DNA of 64,000 nucleotides from an uncultured Oscillospiraceae bacterium (GCA_934567355.1 CAKTJC010000003.1:71251-135250); one strand, 5' to 3'. Counted from the first letter of the stretch, positions 51,503 through 59,622 are shown. Notes: generated by a model not told the origin, from the sequence alone. Translations and numbers: made by a program.

Positions 51503-51668
51503 TAGGAAATCTCCGAACAAATCGGCAAGACCTGGCGGCAAAGGATTTTATCTCAGCCGAAAGTTCTGGAAGTAAGGGAATACTTTGTGTACTTCCCTCT
51601 TTCAGAACTGCACGGATGGGGCAAAAGATTCGCCGCCCAGCCGAAGACGATTTGTTCAGAGTTTCCTT
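51503..51668. repeat. MITE-like long imperfect palindrome
   Basis: Left end GGAAATCTCCGAACAAATCG and right end CGATTTGTTCAGAGTTTCC are imperfect inverted repeats. Further paired arms (GGCGGCAAAGGAT with ATTCGCCGCC; GGAAGTAAGGGAATAC with GTACTTCCCTC) fold the 166 bases into one hairpin. A third copy of the end sequence, GGAAGCTCTGAATAAATC, lies at about 51765-51782. Confidence 0.65.
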
Positions 51669-51693
51669 TGCCCACGGATTCCCTAAAACAAAG

Positions 51694-51756
51694 GCAGCAC
51701 CGCACGATTTCGCCTGTAGATCAAATAGGATCCTTCGGCAAATTGTGCGGTGCTGC
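51694..51756. repeat. MITE-like hairpin, GCAACACCGCACAATT family, copy A
   Basis: A 17-bp inverted repeat with one mismatch (51694-51710 with 51740-51756) matches the ends of a second copy at 55292-55358. The interiors are related but diverged. Confidence 0.75.
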
Positions 51757-51781
51757 TCTATCTAAGGAAGCTCTGAATAAA

Positions 51782-52183
51782 TCATCTGTATTGCAAATTA
51801 CAGCTAAAAATCGCGTAGAAGCTGTCATCACAGGTATATGTGCCATTTGTAAGGTCATGTCCGTTTGGATATGAAATCGTAAAGCTGTGCTTCAAAACTC
51901 CAAGCGCAGGAACCATAAATTGCTTGAGATCGCCAAAGTCAGCCTCGATCAACGTTTCTCCGGCATATCCAATTTCCATACTGAAATCTGTAAAATTCCC
52001 CACCCTGGTGCTCTCATTCAGGTTAACAAAATACCCTTCCACCTCCACTTCCTTGCTGCTGATCACAAGCTTTGTCGGAATATAGTGGATATAGTCCGTC
52101 ACATCCGCCGATGCTTTCACATTCAGCACAGCGGGAAGCAGCAGGGAAAGCATAAGGATTACTGCCAAAAATCTTCTTTTCAT
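51782..52183 (-). CDS. Small secreted protein of unknown function (SLAP-like?)
   Basis: The 133-aa protein has a good signal peptide (RRFLAVILMLSLLLPAVLNVKASA) and a roughly 105-residue all-beta mature domain with two Cys. The stretch VEVEGYFVNLNESTRVGNFTDFSMEI recalls the SLAP domain of Firmicute surface proteins, but the similarity is weak and judged by eye. ATG 52183 follows AGAGGA. GC content is clearly lower than in the surrounding genes, so it may be an import. It sits among mobile repeats and gene debris. Confidence 0.65.
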   Translation of the reverse strand: MKRRFLAVILMLSLLLPAVLNVKASADVTDYIHYIPTKLVISSKEVEVEGYFVNLNESTRVGNFTDFSMEIGYAGETLIEADFGDLKQFMVPALGVLKHSFTISYPNGHDLTNGTYTCDDSFYAIFSCNLQYR

Positions 52184-52407
52184 TTTGTTTCCTCTTTTCT
52201 TTATAAAATAAGGGAACGCCTGTCGTGACGTTCACCCTTTTTCACATGGGCTGTCGGCGCGGCAAACGGAGCAAAATTCATCTGCTCTTATTTGAAAACG
52301 GGGCATTATCATGTGAACCCTCTTCCATATGTCTCATTATATCATCTTATTTGGGAAAGTCCATCCTTTTTAGCATCATTTTATTGCTCAGTGATTCTCC
52401 AAATCGG

Positions 52408-52569
52408 CCAGACCCCGCCCCAGAGCGCCCACACCCCCAGGTTCGCCGCCAAGCCCACCGGACCTCCCTCCAGGAAGAGGACTGGGACGACCTGGGCGAC
52501 CTGAGCATCTACCAGGACGACCAGGATGGGGACGACCAATAAGCAAAAATAAAAACGCCTGCGATCCGC
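52408..52569 (+). pseudogene. Duplicated tail fragment of the Ig-like membrane protein gene
   Basis: These bases match 50831-51002 closely, including the stop codon and about 25 bases after it. The copy starts inside the Pro-rich cytoplasmic tail and has a small deletion that shifts the frame (AHTPRFAAKPT in one frame, DWDDLGDLSIYQDDQDGDDQ in another). No signal peptide or outer domain remains, so it is debris of a paralogue or of a partial duplication. Confidence 0.85.
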
Positions 52570-52624
52570 CAAGATAAACAAATCGCGGACATTTTCACTG
52601 CCTGTCAAAAATCGCAGGGCGGAG

Positions 52625-52682
52625 GCAAGCGCCTCGGCTTCCCCCGGGGGGAAGCTGGCAGCCGTAGGCTGACTGATGAGGG
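52625..52682. repeat. GGCTTCCCCC/GGGGGAAGCTGGCAGCC palindromic repeat
   Basis: A hairpin CTTCCCCC/GGGGGAAG followed by CTGGCAGCC-GTA-GGCTGACTGATGAGG. An inverted partner copy lies at 52941-52988, and related copies at 31376-31412 and 26391-26430. Confidence 0.7.
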
Positions 52683-52710
52683 GCGGCGTGCACTGAAAAA
52701 TTGATGAAGG

Positions 52711-52927
52711 GTACGTTGAATGGAACGCAGTCCGATGAGAATGTAGGGGACGATGCCCACATCGTCCCGCGATCTCATGAAACCACCGCAGTACGTTGAA
52801 TGGGACGGGGGAATGGATTGAAAACATAACGTTTCCCCATTCGACCTTCCATGGAAATACCCCCCCGGCGCGGGATGATGTGGGCATCGGCCCCTACAAT
52901 GAAACCTGGAGTGCATTCCATTCAACA
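52711..52927. repeat. 217-bp composite palindromic repeat, copy 2
   Basis: Same element as 28343-28559 but in the opposite orientation. It is bounded by TACGTTGAATGGAACGCAG on the left and TGCATTCCATTCAAC on the right. Inverted ATG-CCCACAT/ATGTGGGCAT units surround a central TACGTTGAATGG block. It is itself framed by the two GGCTCCCCC-type repeats. Confidence 0.85.
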
Positions 52928-52940
52928 GGGGGGCACCCTC

Positions 52941-52988
52941 TCAGTCAGCCCTATCGGGCTGCCAGCTCCCCCAAAGGGGGAGCCAAGG
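52941..52988. repeat. GGCTCCCCC/GGGGGAGC palindromic repeat, inverted copy
   Basis: TCAGTCAGCCC-TAT-CGGGCTGCCAGCTCCCCC-AAA-GGGGGAGCC reads as the reverse complement of the 52625-52682 copy. It ends just before the 3' end of queH and may help terminate that gene. Confidence 0.7.
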
Positions 52989-52996
52989 ACGATCCT

Positions 52997-53542
52997 CTAC
53001 AGGATGATCTTACTCTTCTTAAGATACCGCTCTTCCTCGGAAAAGACGCAGCCGCAGTATTTTTGAATGTAGAAGCCCAGCTCCCGGGCGCGTTCCTGAC
53101 CGGCGCGGAAATAGGGGCGGAAATCCCGGTACAGGAATTCCACGCCGTATTCCTTCGCCGCCCGTTCGGCGACCTCCCGCATCAGCTCGTGCTGCTGATA
53201 GGGACTGATGAAGAGGGAGGACGTGAAGCTGTCAAAGCCTCCTTCGGCAGCCTGGCGGGCGGCCTCCCCCAGCCGGAACTCATAGCATTTGACGCACCGG
53301 TGCTCGATGTCGTCGGCCACCGCCCGGACGAAGGGGCGCAGGCCGTAGTCGTTCCGCTCGATCAGGGGCAGCTCGATGGTCTGGGCGTAGTCGCGCAGGC
53401 AGTTGCGCCGGGCGCGGTACTCGGTGAAGGGGTGGATGTTGGGATTGTACCAGAAGCCGGTGACGTCATAGCCGTCGCCGCGCAGCACGTCGATGCACTG
53501 GTTGGCGCAGGGGGCGCAGCAGATATGCAGCAGGGTTTTCAT
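52997..53542 (-). CDS. queH: Epoxyqueuosine reductase QueH
   Basis: The 181-aa protein begins KTLLHICCAPCANQC, with the adjacent-Cys motif of QueH (DUF208), and has a second Cys set in HRCVKCYEFRL and KYCGCVFSEEE. QueH reduces epoxyqueuosine to queuosine in tRNA, replacing QueG in many Firmicutes. ATG 53542 follows AAAGGA and comes right after the mtaB stop, so the two tRNA-modification genes are co-transcribed. Confidence 0.92.
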   Translation of the reverse strand: MKTLLHICCAPCANQCIDVLRGDGYDVTGFWYNPNIHPFTEYRARRNCLRDYAQTIELPLIERNDYGLRPFVRAVADDIEHRCVKCYEFRLGEAARQAAEGGFDSFTSSLFISPYQQHELMREVAERAAKEYGVEFLYRDFRPYFRAGQERARELGFYIQKYCGCVFSEEERYLKKSKIIL

Positions 53543-53543
53543 A

Positions 53544-54830
53544 TTAGATCCTTTCCGCCGTGACCCCGTCCGCATGCAGACCGGTGACGGTGACATTCTG
53601 AATTTCGTTCCGGGGGAACTCCCCGGGCAGATAGATTTTGACGTAGTTCATGGCATGCCCCACGGAGAAGCCGTCCTCCATGCCCTCCACCAGCAGCTGC
53701 TGGGTGGTGCCGATGATCCCCCGGCGGTAGCTTTCGCTCATCCGGCGGGCGACGGCAATGGCGGCGTGGCTTCTGGCCTCCTTCACGGCGTTGCCCAGCT
53801 GACCGGGCATGTCCGCCGCCGGGGTGCCGGGGCGGCGGGAATAGGGGAAGATGTGCATCTCCGCAAAGGCGCATTTCTGAATGAAGGCCAGGCTCTCTTC
53901 AAATTCCGCCTCCGTCTCCCCGGGAAAGCCCACGATCATATCCGTGGTGACGGCGCAGCCCGGAAAAGCTTCCCGCAGCCGGTTCAGGCTGGCCAGATAT
54001 TCCTCGGCGGTGTATTTCCGCTTCATCCGCGCCAGCACCGTGTCGCTGCCGGACTGCATGCTCAGGTGGAACTGGGGGCACAGGTTGGGATACGCCGCCA
54101 GCGCCCGGATGAATTCTTCGGTGACGATCCGCGGCTCCAGACTGCCCAGGCGGATGCGCAGTCCGGGCACGGCGGCGCAGACGGCGCAGATCAGCTGCCA
54201 CACCGGGGGCTTGCCCGGCAGATCCCGCCCCCAGCCCGCGATTTCGATGCCGGTGACCACGATCTCCCGGTAGCCTGCCTGCTCCAACTGCCGGGCCTGC
54301 TCTACCGCCACCTCCAGCGGGGCGGAGCGGACGGGGCCCCGGGTATAGGGGATGATGCAGTAGGTGCAGAAATTGGTGCATCCGTCCTGCACCTTGAGCA
54401 TGGCGCGGGTGCGCTCCTGCAGCCCGCCGGGGGGCAGAATCTCAAATTCCCGCCGCCGCAGGGCATTGTCCAGGTGCTCCTGATAGGTGCGGGTGTGCAG
54501 CGCGGTGAGCATATCCTGCAAGAACTGCTCCCGGCCGCTGCTGCCGCCGATCACGTCGATGCCCAGCTCCTTCACCTGCTCGGCGGCGTGCTGGCTGTAG
54601 CAGCCGCATACGCCGATGATGGCCTCCGGGTGCTCCCGGCGGCACCGGCGGATCACCGCCCGGTTCTTCTTGTCCGCCACGGCGGTGACGGAGCAGGTGT
54701 TGATGATGTAGCCGTCGCAGTCTTCTTCAAAGGGCGCGATGCAGTGCCCCTGCCGGGCAAGCATCCGCTCCATGGCCTGGGTCTCGTACTGGTTGGTTTT
54801 GCAGCCCAGGGTATAAAAAGCAAATCTCAT
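53544..54830 (-). CDS. mtaB: tRNA t6A37 methylthiotransferase MtaB
   Basis: The 428-aa protein has the N-terminal UPF0004 domain with three Cys ligands (TLGCKTNQYE, NTCSVTAVAD, GCYSQ). The radical SAM cluster GCTNFCTYCIIPYTRG has ligands C-x3-C-x2-C, and a TRAM-like C-terminal domain follows. It converts t6A37 to ms2t6A in ANN-decoding tRNAs. I chose ATG 54830; the open frame extends far upstream as a chance extension. The leader is short and the ribosome site weak. Confidence 0.93.
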   Translation of the reverse strand: MRFAFYTLGCKTNQYETQAMERMLARQGHCIAPFEEDCDGYIINTCSVTAVADKKNRAVIRRCRREHPEAIIGVCGCYSQHAAEQVKELGIDVIGGSSGREQFLQDMLTALHTRTYQEHLDNALRRREFEILPPGGLQERTRAMLKVQDGCTNFCTYCIIPYTRGPVRSAPLEVAVEQARQLEQAGYREIVVTGIEIAGWGRDLPGKPPVWQLICAVCAAVPGLRIRLGSLEPRIVTEEFIRALAAYPNLCPQFHLSMQSGSDTVLARMKRKYTAEEYLASLNRLREAFPGCAVTTDMIVGFPGETEAEFEESLAFIQKCAFAEMHIFPYSRRPGTPAADMPGQLGNAVKEARSHAAIAVARRMSESYRRGIIGTTQQLLVEGMEDGFSVGHAMNYVKIYLPGEFPRNEIQNVTVTGLHADGVTAERI

Positions 54831-54889
54831 ATGTGTAAAACCGCCAATTTCAGAATAAAGGAAAATGAAAAATAGTCCAAACCCCACAG

Positions 54890-54918
54890 TTGCCTTTTCA
54901 GCAGCCTGCCGATATAAT
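54890..54918 (+). promoter_or_regulatory. Promoter of the HPr-like gene
   Basis: TTGCCT (54890-54895) and TATAAT (54913-54918) are 17 bases apart. The preferred start codon is about 82 bases downstream. Confidence 0.7.
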
Positions 54919-54999
54919 AAAATCAGGTTAGATTTCCGCTTAATTATACACGAAAAAGAAAGGTTTGTACAGCGCCAGATGGAAAAAGGTACCGATTTT

Positions 55000-55227
55000 A
55001 TGATTACCCTCGGCTCTGTCCGGGACGTGGAAGAATTCGTCAACATCGCCACCGCCCAGCCTTTCCCGGTGTACCTGGACGACGGCGGCCGCCGCATCAA
55101 CGGCAAGAGCTTCATGGAAATGTTCTGCCTCACCCTCACCGCCCCCCTGCGCGTCACCGCCGACTGCACCGCTGCCGAATTTGAGGCCTTCCGCACGGCG
55201 ATCGAACAAAGCAGCATCTTTGCCTGA
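55000..55227 (+). CDS. HPr-like protein lacking the phospho-histidine
   Basis: The 75-aa protein fits the HPr fold in length and pattern. It keeps an NGKSFMEMFCLTL segment with Ser37 at the position of HPr Ser46, and ends with a helix EFEAFRTAIEQ. At the place of the active-site loop (GLHARPA) it reads EEFVNIATAQPF, with no His15. It therefore cannot pass phosphate in the PTS like normal HPr; a Crh-like regulatory role is possible. I chose ATG 55000 behind AAAAAGG; an ATG seven codons earlier is less well placed. Confidence 0.8.
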   Translation: MITLGSVRDVEEFVNIATAQPFPVYLDDGGRRINGKSFMEMFCLTLTAPLRVTADCTAAEFEAFRTAIEQSSIFA

Positions 55228-55233
55228 ACCTCC

Positions 55234-55262
55234 CCCGCGGCTTTTTGCCGCGGGATTTTCAT
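55234..55262 (+). terminator. Terminator of the HPr-like gene
   Basis: CCCGCGGC/GCCGCGGG (55234-55241 with 55247-55254), a five-T loop, and a following ATTTTCATTTT tract. Confidence 0.88.
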
Positions 55263-55291
55263 TTTCCGCCGAAAGAACCGGTAAAAACCTT

Positions 55292-55358
55292 GGGCAACAC
55301 CGCACAATTGCGTCTGCGATTCTTAGCCGCCTTTTTGCCGAATTGTGCGGTGTTGCCC
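55292..55358. repeat. MITE-like hairpin, GCAACACCGCACAATT family, copy B
   Basis: Perfect 18-bp inverted repeat (55292-55309 with 55341-55358) around a 31-base centre. It ends one base before the -35 box of the next gene. Confidence 0.8.
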
Positions 55359-55387
55359 TTGCTTTTTCATAACGGCTATGGTAAAAT
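55359..55387 (+). promoter_or_regulatory. Promoter of the DUF2207-like gene
   Basis: TTGCTT (55359-55364) and TAAAAT (55382-55387) are 17 bases apart. The -35 starts exactly where the MITE-like repeat ends. Confidence 0.55.
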
Positions 55388-55426
55388 GGCTAAATGAATT
55401 ACAGTTCTAAGATGGGAGGGATTGGC

Positions 55427-57145
55427 TTGAAGCGGTGCGCTGCGGCGGCGTGTACGCTGTTTGTGCTTGTTTTTGCGCTGCTGAATATCCATGCGTCGGC
55501 TGAGAGCAGTGCCTCCAGGATCGATCTGTACTGCACCGTCAATTCCGACGGCGACTGCCTGGTCAGCATGACCGTGAACCTGAAGCTGGACGCGGCGGAT
55601 TCCGCACTCCAGTTCCCCCTGCCCAGAAACGCAGAGAAGATCACCATGAACGGCAGCTCCGTTCCCACCACCCGGACGGAGAGCCGGACTCTGGTGTCCG
55701 TCGGGCAGATCACCGGCGGCATGACCGGCGAATTCCCGGTCCGCTTCGACTATACCATCCCCAAAGCCGTGGGCATTGCCGCGGAAACGACCCTCCAGCT
55801 GACCAAGCTGCAGCTCACACTGCCCATGCTCTCCGGCTTTGAATATCCCGTGGAGCAGTTCGGCTTCGTGGTCACCCTGCCGGATGATATTATGGGTGTC
55901 CCCACCTTCACCAGCACCTATCAGCAGGTGGGCTTTGCCTCCAACCTGAGCCTGGTGACCAGCGGCAATATGATCACCGGCACCAGCGTCAATGCCCTGA
56001 ACGACCACGAGTCCGTCACCATGACCCTCCTGGTGCCCAGGGACATGTTCCCCTCCGTCCGCATTTACCAGCGCACCGGCAACCCGGAGCTGATCCCCAT
56101 GGGGATCTTCATCGGCGCGGCGCTGCTGTACTGGCTGCTGTTTCTGCGCACCCTGCCCCCCATCCGCCAGCGCTCCACTGTCCCCCCCGCGGGGATCTGC
56201 GCCGGTGAGCTGGGCTGCCGGGTCACCATGTCTGGCGGCGACCTGACCATGATGGTACTCTCCTGGGCACAGATGGGCTATCTGCTGATCCAGCCCCAGG
56301 GCTCCAAGGTCTATCTGCGCAAGCAGATGGAGATGGGCAACGAGCGGAGCCTGTTTGAGATCCGGGTGTTCCAGAGCCTGTTCAGCGGCCGCAATGTGGT
56401 CAACTGCTGCAGCTCCGGCTATGCCAACATGTGCAGAAAAACCGCCGGTATGATCCCCGGCGAAAAGACCGTGTGCCGCCCCAGATCCGGCAGCCGGAAG
56501 ATCTTCCGCATTCTGCTGTGCATCAGTCATGTGTTCTGCGGCGTGTGTGTGGCTATGAACATGACCAGCATTACCGTTTTGCAGATCATGTTTTCTCTGA
56601 TCTTCGGCATCCTGGGCGCAGTGAGCGCCTGGCAGCTCCATGAGTTTGCCATGTACCTGTTCTCCCGCCGCAGGACCTATCGCTGGGTCACATTGGGCAT
56701 TGTCCTGTTCTGGTTCCTGCTGGGGCTGATCGCCGGTCAGCCCTGGATCCCCCTGGGCTCCGTGGCCGTGCAGCTGCTGATGGGCTTCCTGGCAGCCTTC
56801 GGCGGCATGCGCACGGAGCTGAACCGCAGCGAGGCGGGGGAGATCTTGGCCGTCCGCAAATTCCTGCGGGCCATTCCCCGACCGGAGGCCGCCCGGCTGC
56901 AGAAGCTGGATCCGGAGTATTTCTTCCGCATGGCGCCCTATGCCATCGCCCTGGGCGTGGAGAAACCCTTTGCCGCCGCCTTTGGCCGCCGCCCCCTGGA
57001 GTCCTGCCCCTATCTTGTCGTCCGCAGCGGCGAGGGACGGACGGCAGAGCAGTGGATGCGCCTGCTCACCCAGACCGTCAACCTGATGGACAGCCGCTAC
57101 CACCGCATGCAGGCCGAAAAATTCATGGCCATCCGCTTCCGTTAA
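55427..57145 (+). CDS. DUF2207-like membrane protein
   Basis: The 572-aa protein has a signal peptide (KRCAAAACTLFVLVFALLNIHASA) and an outer beta-rich domain (about 30-220). A membrane helix follows near 226-245, then a cytoplasmic segment, a cluster of four hydrophobic helices (about 360-460), and an end with KLDPEYFFRMAPYAIALGVEKPFAAAF, a DUF2207 hallmark. TTG 55427 is preferred because GGGAGG lies eight bases upstream and the signal peptide begins there; an ATG at 55394 in frame has no ribosome site. The function of the family is unknown. Confidence 0.82.
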   Translation: MKRCAAAACTLFVLVFALLNIHASAESSASRIDLYCTVNSDGDCLVSMTVNLKLDAADSALQFPLPRNAEKITMNGSSVPTTRTESRTLVSVGQITGGMTGEFPVRFDYTIPKAVGIAAETTLQLTKLQLTLPMLSGFEYPVEQFGFVVTLPDDIMGVPTFTSTYQQVGFASNLSLVTSGNMITGTSVNALNDHESVTMTLLVPRDMFPSVRIYQRTGNPELIPMGIFIGAALLYWLLFLRTLPPIRQRSTVPPAGICAGELGCRVTMSGGDLTMMVLSWAQMGYLLIQPQGSKVYLRKQMEMGNERSLFEIRVFQSLFSGRNVVNCCSSGYANMCRKTAGMIPGEKTVCRPRSGSRKIFRILLCISHVFCGVCVAMNMTSITVLQIMFSLIFGILGAVSAWQLHEFAMYLFSRRRTYRWVTLGIVLFWFLLGLIAGQPWIPLGSVAVQLLMGFLAAFGGMRTELNRSEAGEILAVRKFLRAIPRPEAARLQKLDPEYFFRMAPYAIALGVEKPFAAAFGRRPLESCPYLVVRSGEGRTAEQWMRLLTQTVNLMDSRYHRMQAEKFMAIRFR

Positions 57146-57162
57146 AGGTAAACAAGGTAAAC

Positions 57163-57199
57163 AACGGCATCCCGTGGCTTTTTGCCGCGGGATGCCGTT
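57163..57199. terminator. Bidirectional terminator between DUF2207-like gene and spoIIP
   Basis: A 16-bp stem with one G-T pair (57163-57178 with 57184-57199) has a five-T loop and T-run. It serves the convergent genes on both sides. Confidence 0.85.
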
Positions 57200-58174
57200 T
57201 TATGCGCTGCCGTCCTTCAGCGTTATGATCGCCTGAGCCAGCTGGTCGGCGGCGAGCAGGGCTTTTTCCAGTGTGTCCCCGGCGGTGCCGACCTCGATGA
57301 GCAGGGAGCGGGGGGCAATATCCTGGTTGAAGCGCTGGGGGCGCAGGTCGATGGGGCGGGTGATGCCGGGTGCCTGCTGCTCCAGGAGCAGCTGCAGCTT
57401 CAGCGCCAGGGCGAGGTTATCCTCCCACCGGTCGTTGGGCAGGCCGCTGCGGCCCACGCCCAGCACCGTCATCAGCTGGGCGCAGTCCTGCCCGTCCAGG
57501 CGCGCGTGGGTGCTCACCTGCTTCCCGCCGTCCTCCATGGCGTCCCGGTGGAGGTCGAGCACCAGCTGGATCTGCGGGTTTTTCAGCAGGATCGCCTGGA
57601 TGGATTTGCGGGCGTGGGTATAGGCAGAATTGTAGGAGGGATAGTCGTGGAATTCCCGGTCGTGGATCACGCCGATGCCCTCCGCCTCCAGCAGCGCCGC
57701 TACCCGGTCGCCGATGCAGAGCATGTTGTGCGCTTCGTCCAGGGTGCGGTAGGCGGAGGTCTCCGCGTAGTCCGCCCCGCCCCGCTCATAGCTCTCCGAG
57801 GTGTGGGAGTGGAGGATCAGCACCGTGGGCTTGTCCCCCGCCAGGTGCCATTCCAGCGGCGCTTCCAGGGCGGCGGCGCAGTCCGGCTCCCGGGTGCTGG
57901 TGTTGGTGATGGGGATGTCCGCCGCCTGCGCCCCGGCGAAGGAGGGAAGGGACGGCTGCGGGGTGTAGTCCGACGGGGGAGAGGACTCCGCCGGGAAGGG
58001 GAAAGAAAAATGCCGGGCTTCCCGCCCGGCTTCTGTCTGTTTATTTGGGGAACTGGGGAGCCATCTCAGCAGCCGCACCGCCCCCTGGGGCAGCCCGGCC
58101 TCAAACAGCCGAAACACCAATGTGAGCACAACAATCGAGACCCCGAACCGCCGGGCACTTTGGTATTGCTCCAA
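57200..58174 (-). CDS. spoIIP: Stage II sporulation protein P
   Basis: The 324-aa protein has an N-terminal membrane anchor, a variable Pro-rich linker, and the SpoIIP amidase domain. The zinc and catalytic motifs are VLILHSHTSESY, LDLHRDAM and LLIEVGTAGDT. SpoIIP is the cell-wall amidase/endopeptidase that drives engulfment with SpoIID and SpoIIM. The start is TTG 58174, eight bases after GGAGG. This gene is direct evidence that the organism is, or recently was, an endospore former. Confidence 0.93.
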   Translation of the reverse strand: MEQYQSARRFGVSIVVLTLVFRLFEAGLPQGAVRLLRWLPSSPNKQTEAGREARHFSFPFPAESSPPSDYTPQPSLPSFAGAQAADIPITNTSTREPDCAAALEAPLEWHLAGDKPTVLILHSHTSESYERGGADYAETSAYRTLDEAHNMLCIGDRVAALLEAEGIGVIHDREFHDYPSYNSAYTHARKSIQAILLKNPQIQLVLDLHRDAMEDGGKQVSTHARLDGQDCAQLMTVLGVGRSGLPNDRWEDNLALALKLQLLLEQQAPGITRPIDLRPQRFNQDIAPRSLLIEVGTAGDTLEKALLAADQLAQAIITLKDGSA

Positions 58175-58187
58175 GAAAATTCCTCCA

Positions 58188-58673
58188 TTAAAGGGTGGGC
58201 TTTGTCCACTTCGGCCTTGTCTTCAGCTCCGCCCGCAGATTCCGGAAAAAATCCTGCATCAGCGCGGCGGCCTCCTGCTCCATGACACCCGCCTCCACCT
58301 GGGGGCGGTGGTTGAATGCCATGTCAAACAGGCTGCATACGCTGCGGCAGGCGCCGAATTTGGCGTCGGAGGCGCCGTAGACCACCCGGGGAATCCGGGC
58401 GTTGATGATCGCCCCGGCGCACATGGGGCAGGGCTCCAGGGTGACGTACAGGGTGCATTCCCACAGCCGCCAGCCGCCCAGGTTTGCGTTTGCCTGGGCA
58501 ATGGCCTCGATCTCCGCATGGGCGAGAGCGGATTTCCCCCGCTCCCGCCGGTTGCGGCCCCGGCCGACGACATCACCGCCGCGCACGATCACGCAGCCCA
58601 CCGGCACCTCGCCCTCCTGGGCGGATTCCCGTGCCAGCGCCAGCGCCTGTGTCATATAAAACAGATCGTCCAC
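58188..58673 (-). CDS. tadA: tRNA-specific adenosine deaminase
   Basis: The 161-aa protein has the deaminase zinc motifs HAEIEAI (His and catalytic Glu) and PCPMCAGAIINARI. The C-terminal DFFRNLR is typical of TadA. It makes inosine at position 34 of tRNA-Arg. The start is GTG 58673 behind GGAGGGAAACCG. It is 13 bases upstream of spoIIP in the same direction. Confidence 0.94.
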   Translation of the reverse strand: MDDLFYMTQALALARESAQEGEVPVGCVIVRGGDVVGRGRNRRERGKSALAHAEIEAIAQANANLGGWRLWECTLYVTLEPCPMCAGAIINARIPRVVYGASDAKFGACRSVCSLFDMAFNHRPQVEAGVMEQEAAALMQDFFRNLRAELKTRPKWTKPTL

Positions 58674-58747
58674 CGGTTTCCCTCCTGCTTGTCTGCGCCA
58701 TTATCCCACACCCGGAGGGAAAAATCCCCCGAAGGGAAGGATGCGTT

Positions 58748-59518
58748 TTATTTTTCTTCCGCTGCCGCCGGGCAGTTCCGGGCATACAGCAGCGCCAGTC
58801 CCTTGCGGGTCATGTCGGGGTCGAAGATGTGCCGGTGGCGGATGAAATCGGTGACGTATTTTCCGCCGCCGCCGGTGAGCAGCAGGGTGACCGGCGTGCC
58901 CAGCTCCGCCTCGATGTCCGCAACCAGTCCGTCCACCATGGCGGCCGCGCCCCGCACCGCGCCGGAGAGCATGCATGCCCGGGTGTTCTTCCCGATCAGT
59001 GCCTCCGGCTGCTCCACCGTCAGCAGGGGCAGCTGGGCGGTGCGCTGGCTCAGGGCGTTCAGGCAGGTCTGGATCCCCGCGCAGATGATCCCCCCGGCGA
59101 ATACGCCCCCGGGCAGGATCACGTTCAGGGTGGTGGCCGTGCCCAGGTCGGCGGTGACGGCGGGCAGCGGGAAATTCGCTGCCGCCCAGGCGGCATCCAC
59201 CAGCCGGTCCTTGCCCACGCGCTCCTTTTCCGGCACATCCAGCACCAGGCCGGTCTGCGTTTCGTCCGTCACCAGCATCGGTTCCGTGCCCAGGAGCGCG
59301 GCGGCGGCGCGGCGCACCGTCTCCGTCACCGGGGGCACCACGCTGGAAAGGATCGCCCCCCGGCAGCTCACGCCCTCCAGCAGCGGCCGCAGCGCGGCGG
59401 TATACTCCGCCTCGCCCCACTGCCGGTTGGTTTCCACCTCGCCGGTAAACACGACCTGCTCTCCCCGGATGCCGGAGAGCGCCACACTGCTGTTGCCGAT
59501 GTCGATGACAATAATCAT
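58748..59518 (-). CDS. coaX: Type III pantothenate kinase
   Basis: The 256-aa protein begins MIIVIDIGNSSVAL (phosphate-1 loop) and has VGKDRLVDAAWAAANF, TADLGTATTLNVI and GAVRGAAAMVDGL. These are the ASKHA-fold markers of CoaX. It phosphorylates pantothenate in the first step of CoA synthesis and needs a monovalent cation. It is divergent from coaBC, the next steps of the pathway. Confidence 0.94.
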   Translation of the reverse strand: MIIVIDIGNSSVALSGIRGEQVVFTGEVETNRQWGEAEYTAALRPLLEGVSCRGAILSSVVPPVTETVRRAAAALLGTEPMLVTDETQTGLVLDVPEKERVGKDRLVDAAWAAANFPLPAVTADLGTATTLNVILPGGVFAGGIICAGIQTCLNALSQRTAQLPLLTVEQPEALIGKNTRACMLSGAVRGAAAMVDGLVADIEAELGTPVTLLLTGGGGKYVTDFIRHRHIFDPDMTRKGLALLYARNCPAAAEEK

Positions 59519-59547
59519 AAAAATACCCGCTTCTTCAAATATCCCTC

Positions 59548-59576
59548 ATTATACCCCGCTGCGCCTTTTTTGGCAA
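59548..59576 (-). promoter_or_regulatory. Promoter of coaX
   Basis: On the minus strand TTGCCA (59571-59576) and TATAAT (59548-59553) are 17 bases apart, 30 bases from the start codon. Confidence 0.75.
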
Positions 59577-59593
59577 TTACTTTCTTCCTCCCG

Positions 59594-59622
59594 TTGCAAT
59601 AAGAATCCGTTTTTGGTATAAT
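59594..59622 (+). promoter_or_regulatory. Promoter of coaBC
   Basis: TTGCAA (59594-59599) and TATAAT (59617-59622) are 17 bases apart, 45 bases from the start codon. The two coa promoters are divergent with the -35 boxes 18 bases apart. Confidence 0.78.

Noticed and set aside
54831-55307. N-terminal extension of MtaB on the minus strand
   Set aside because: It is antisense to the HPr-like gene and its terminator, and MtaB homologues begin at the MRFAFYTLGCKTNQYE segment.
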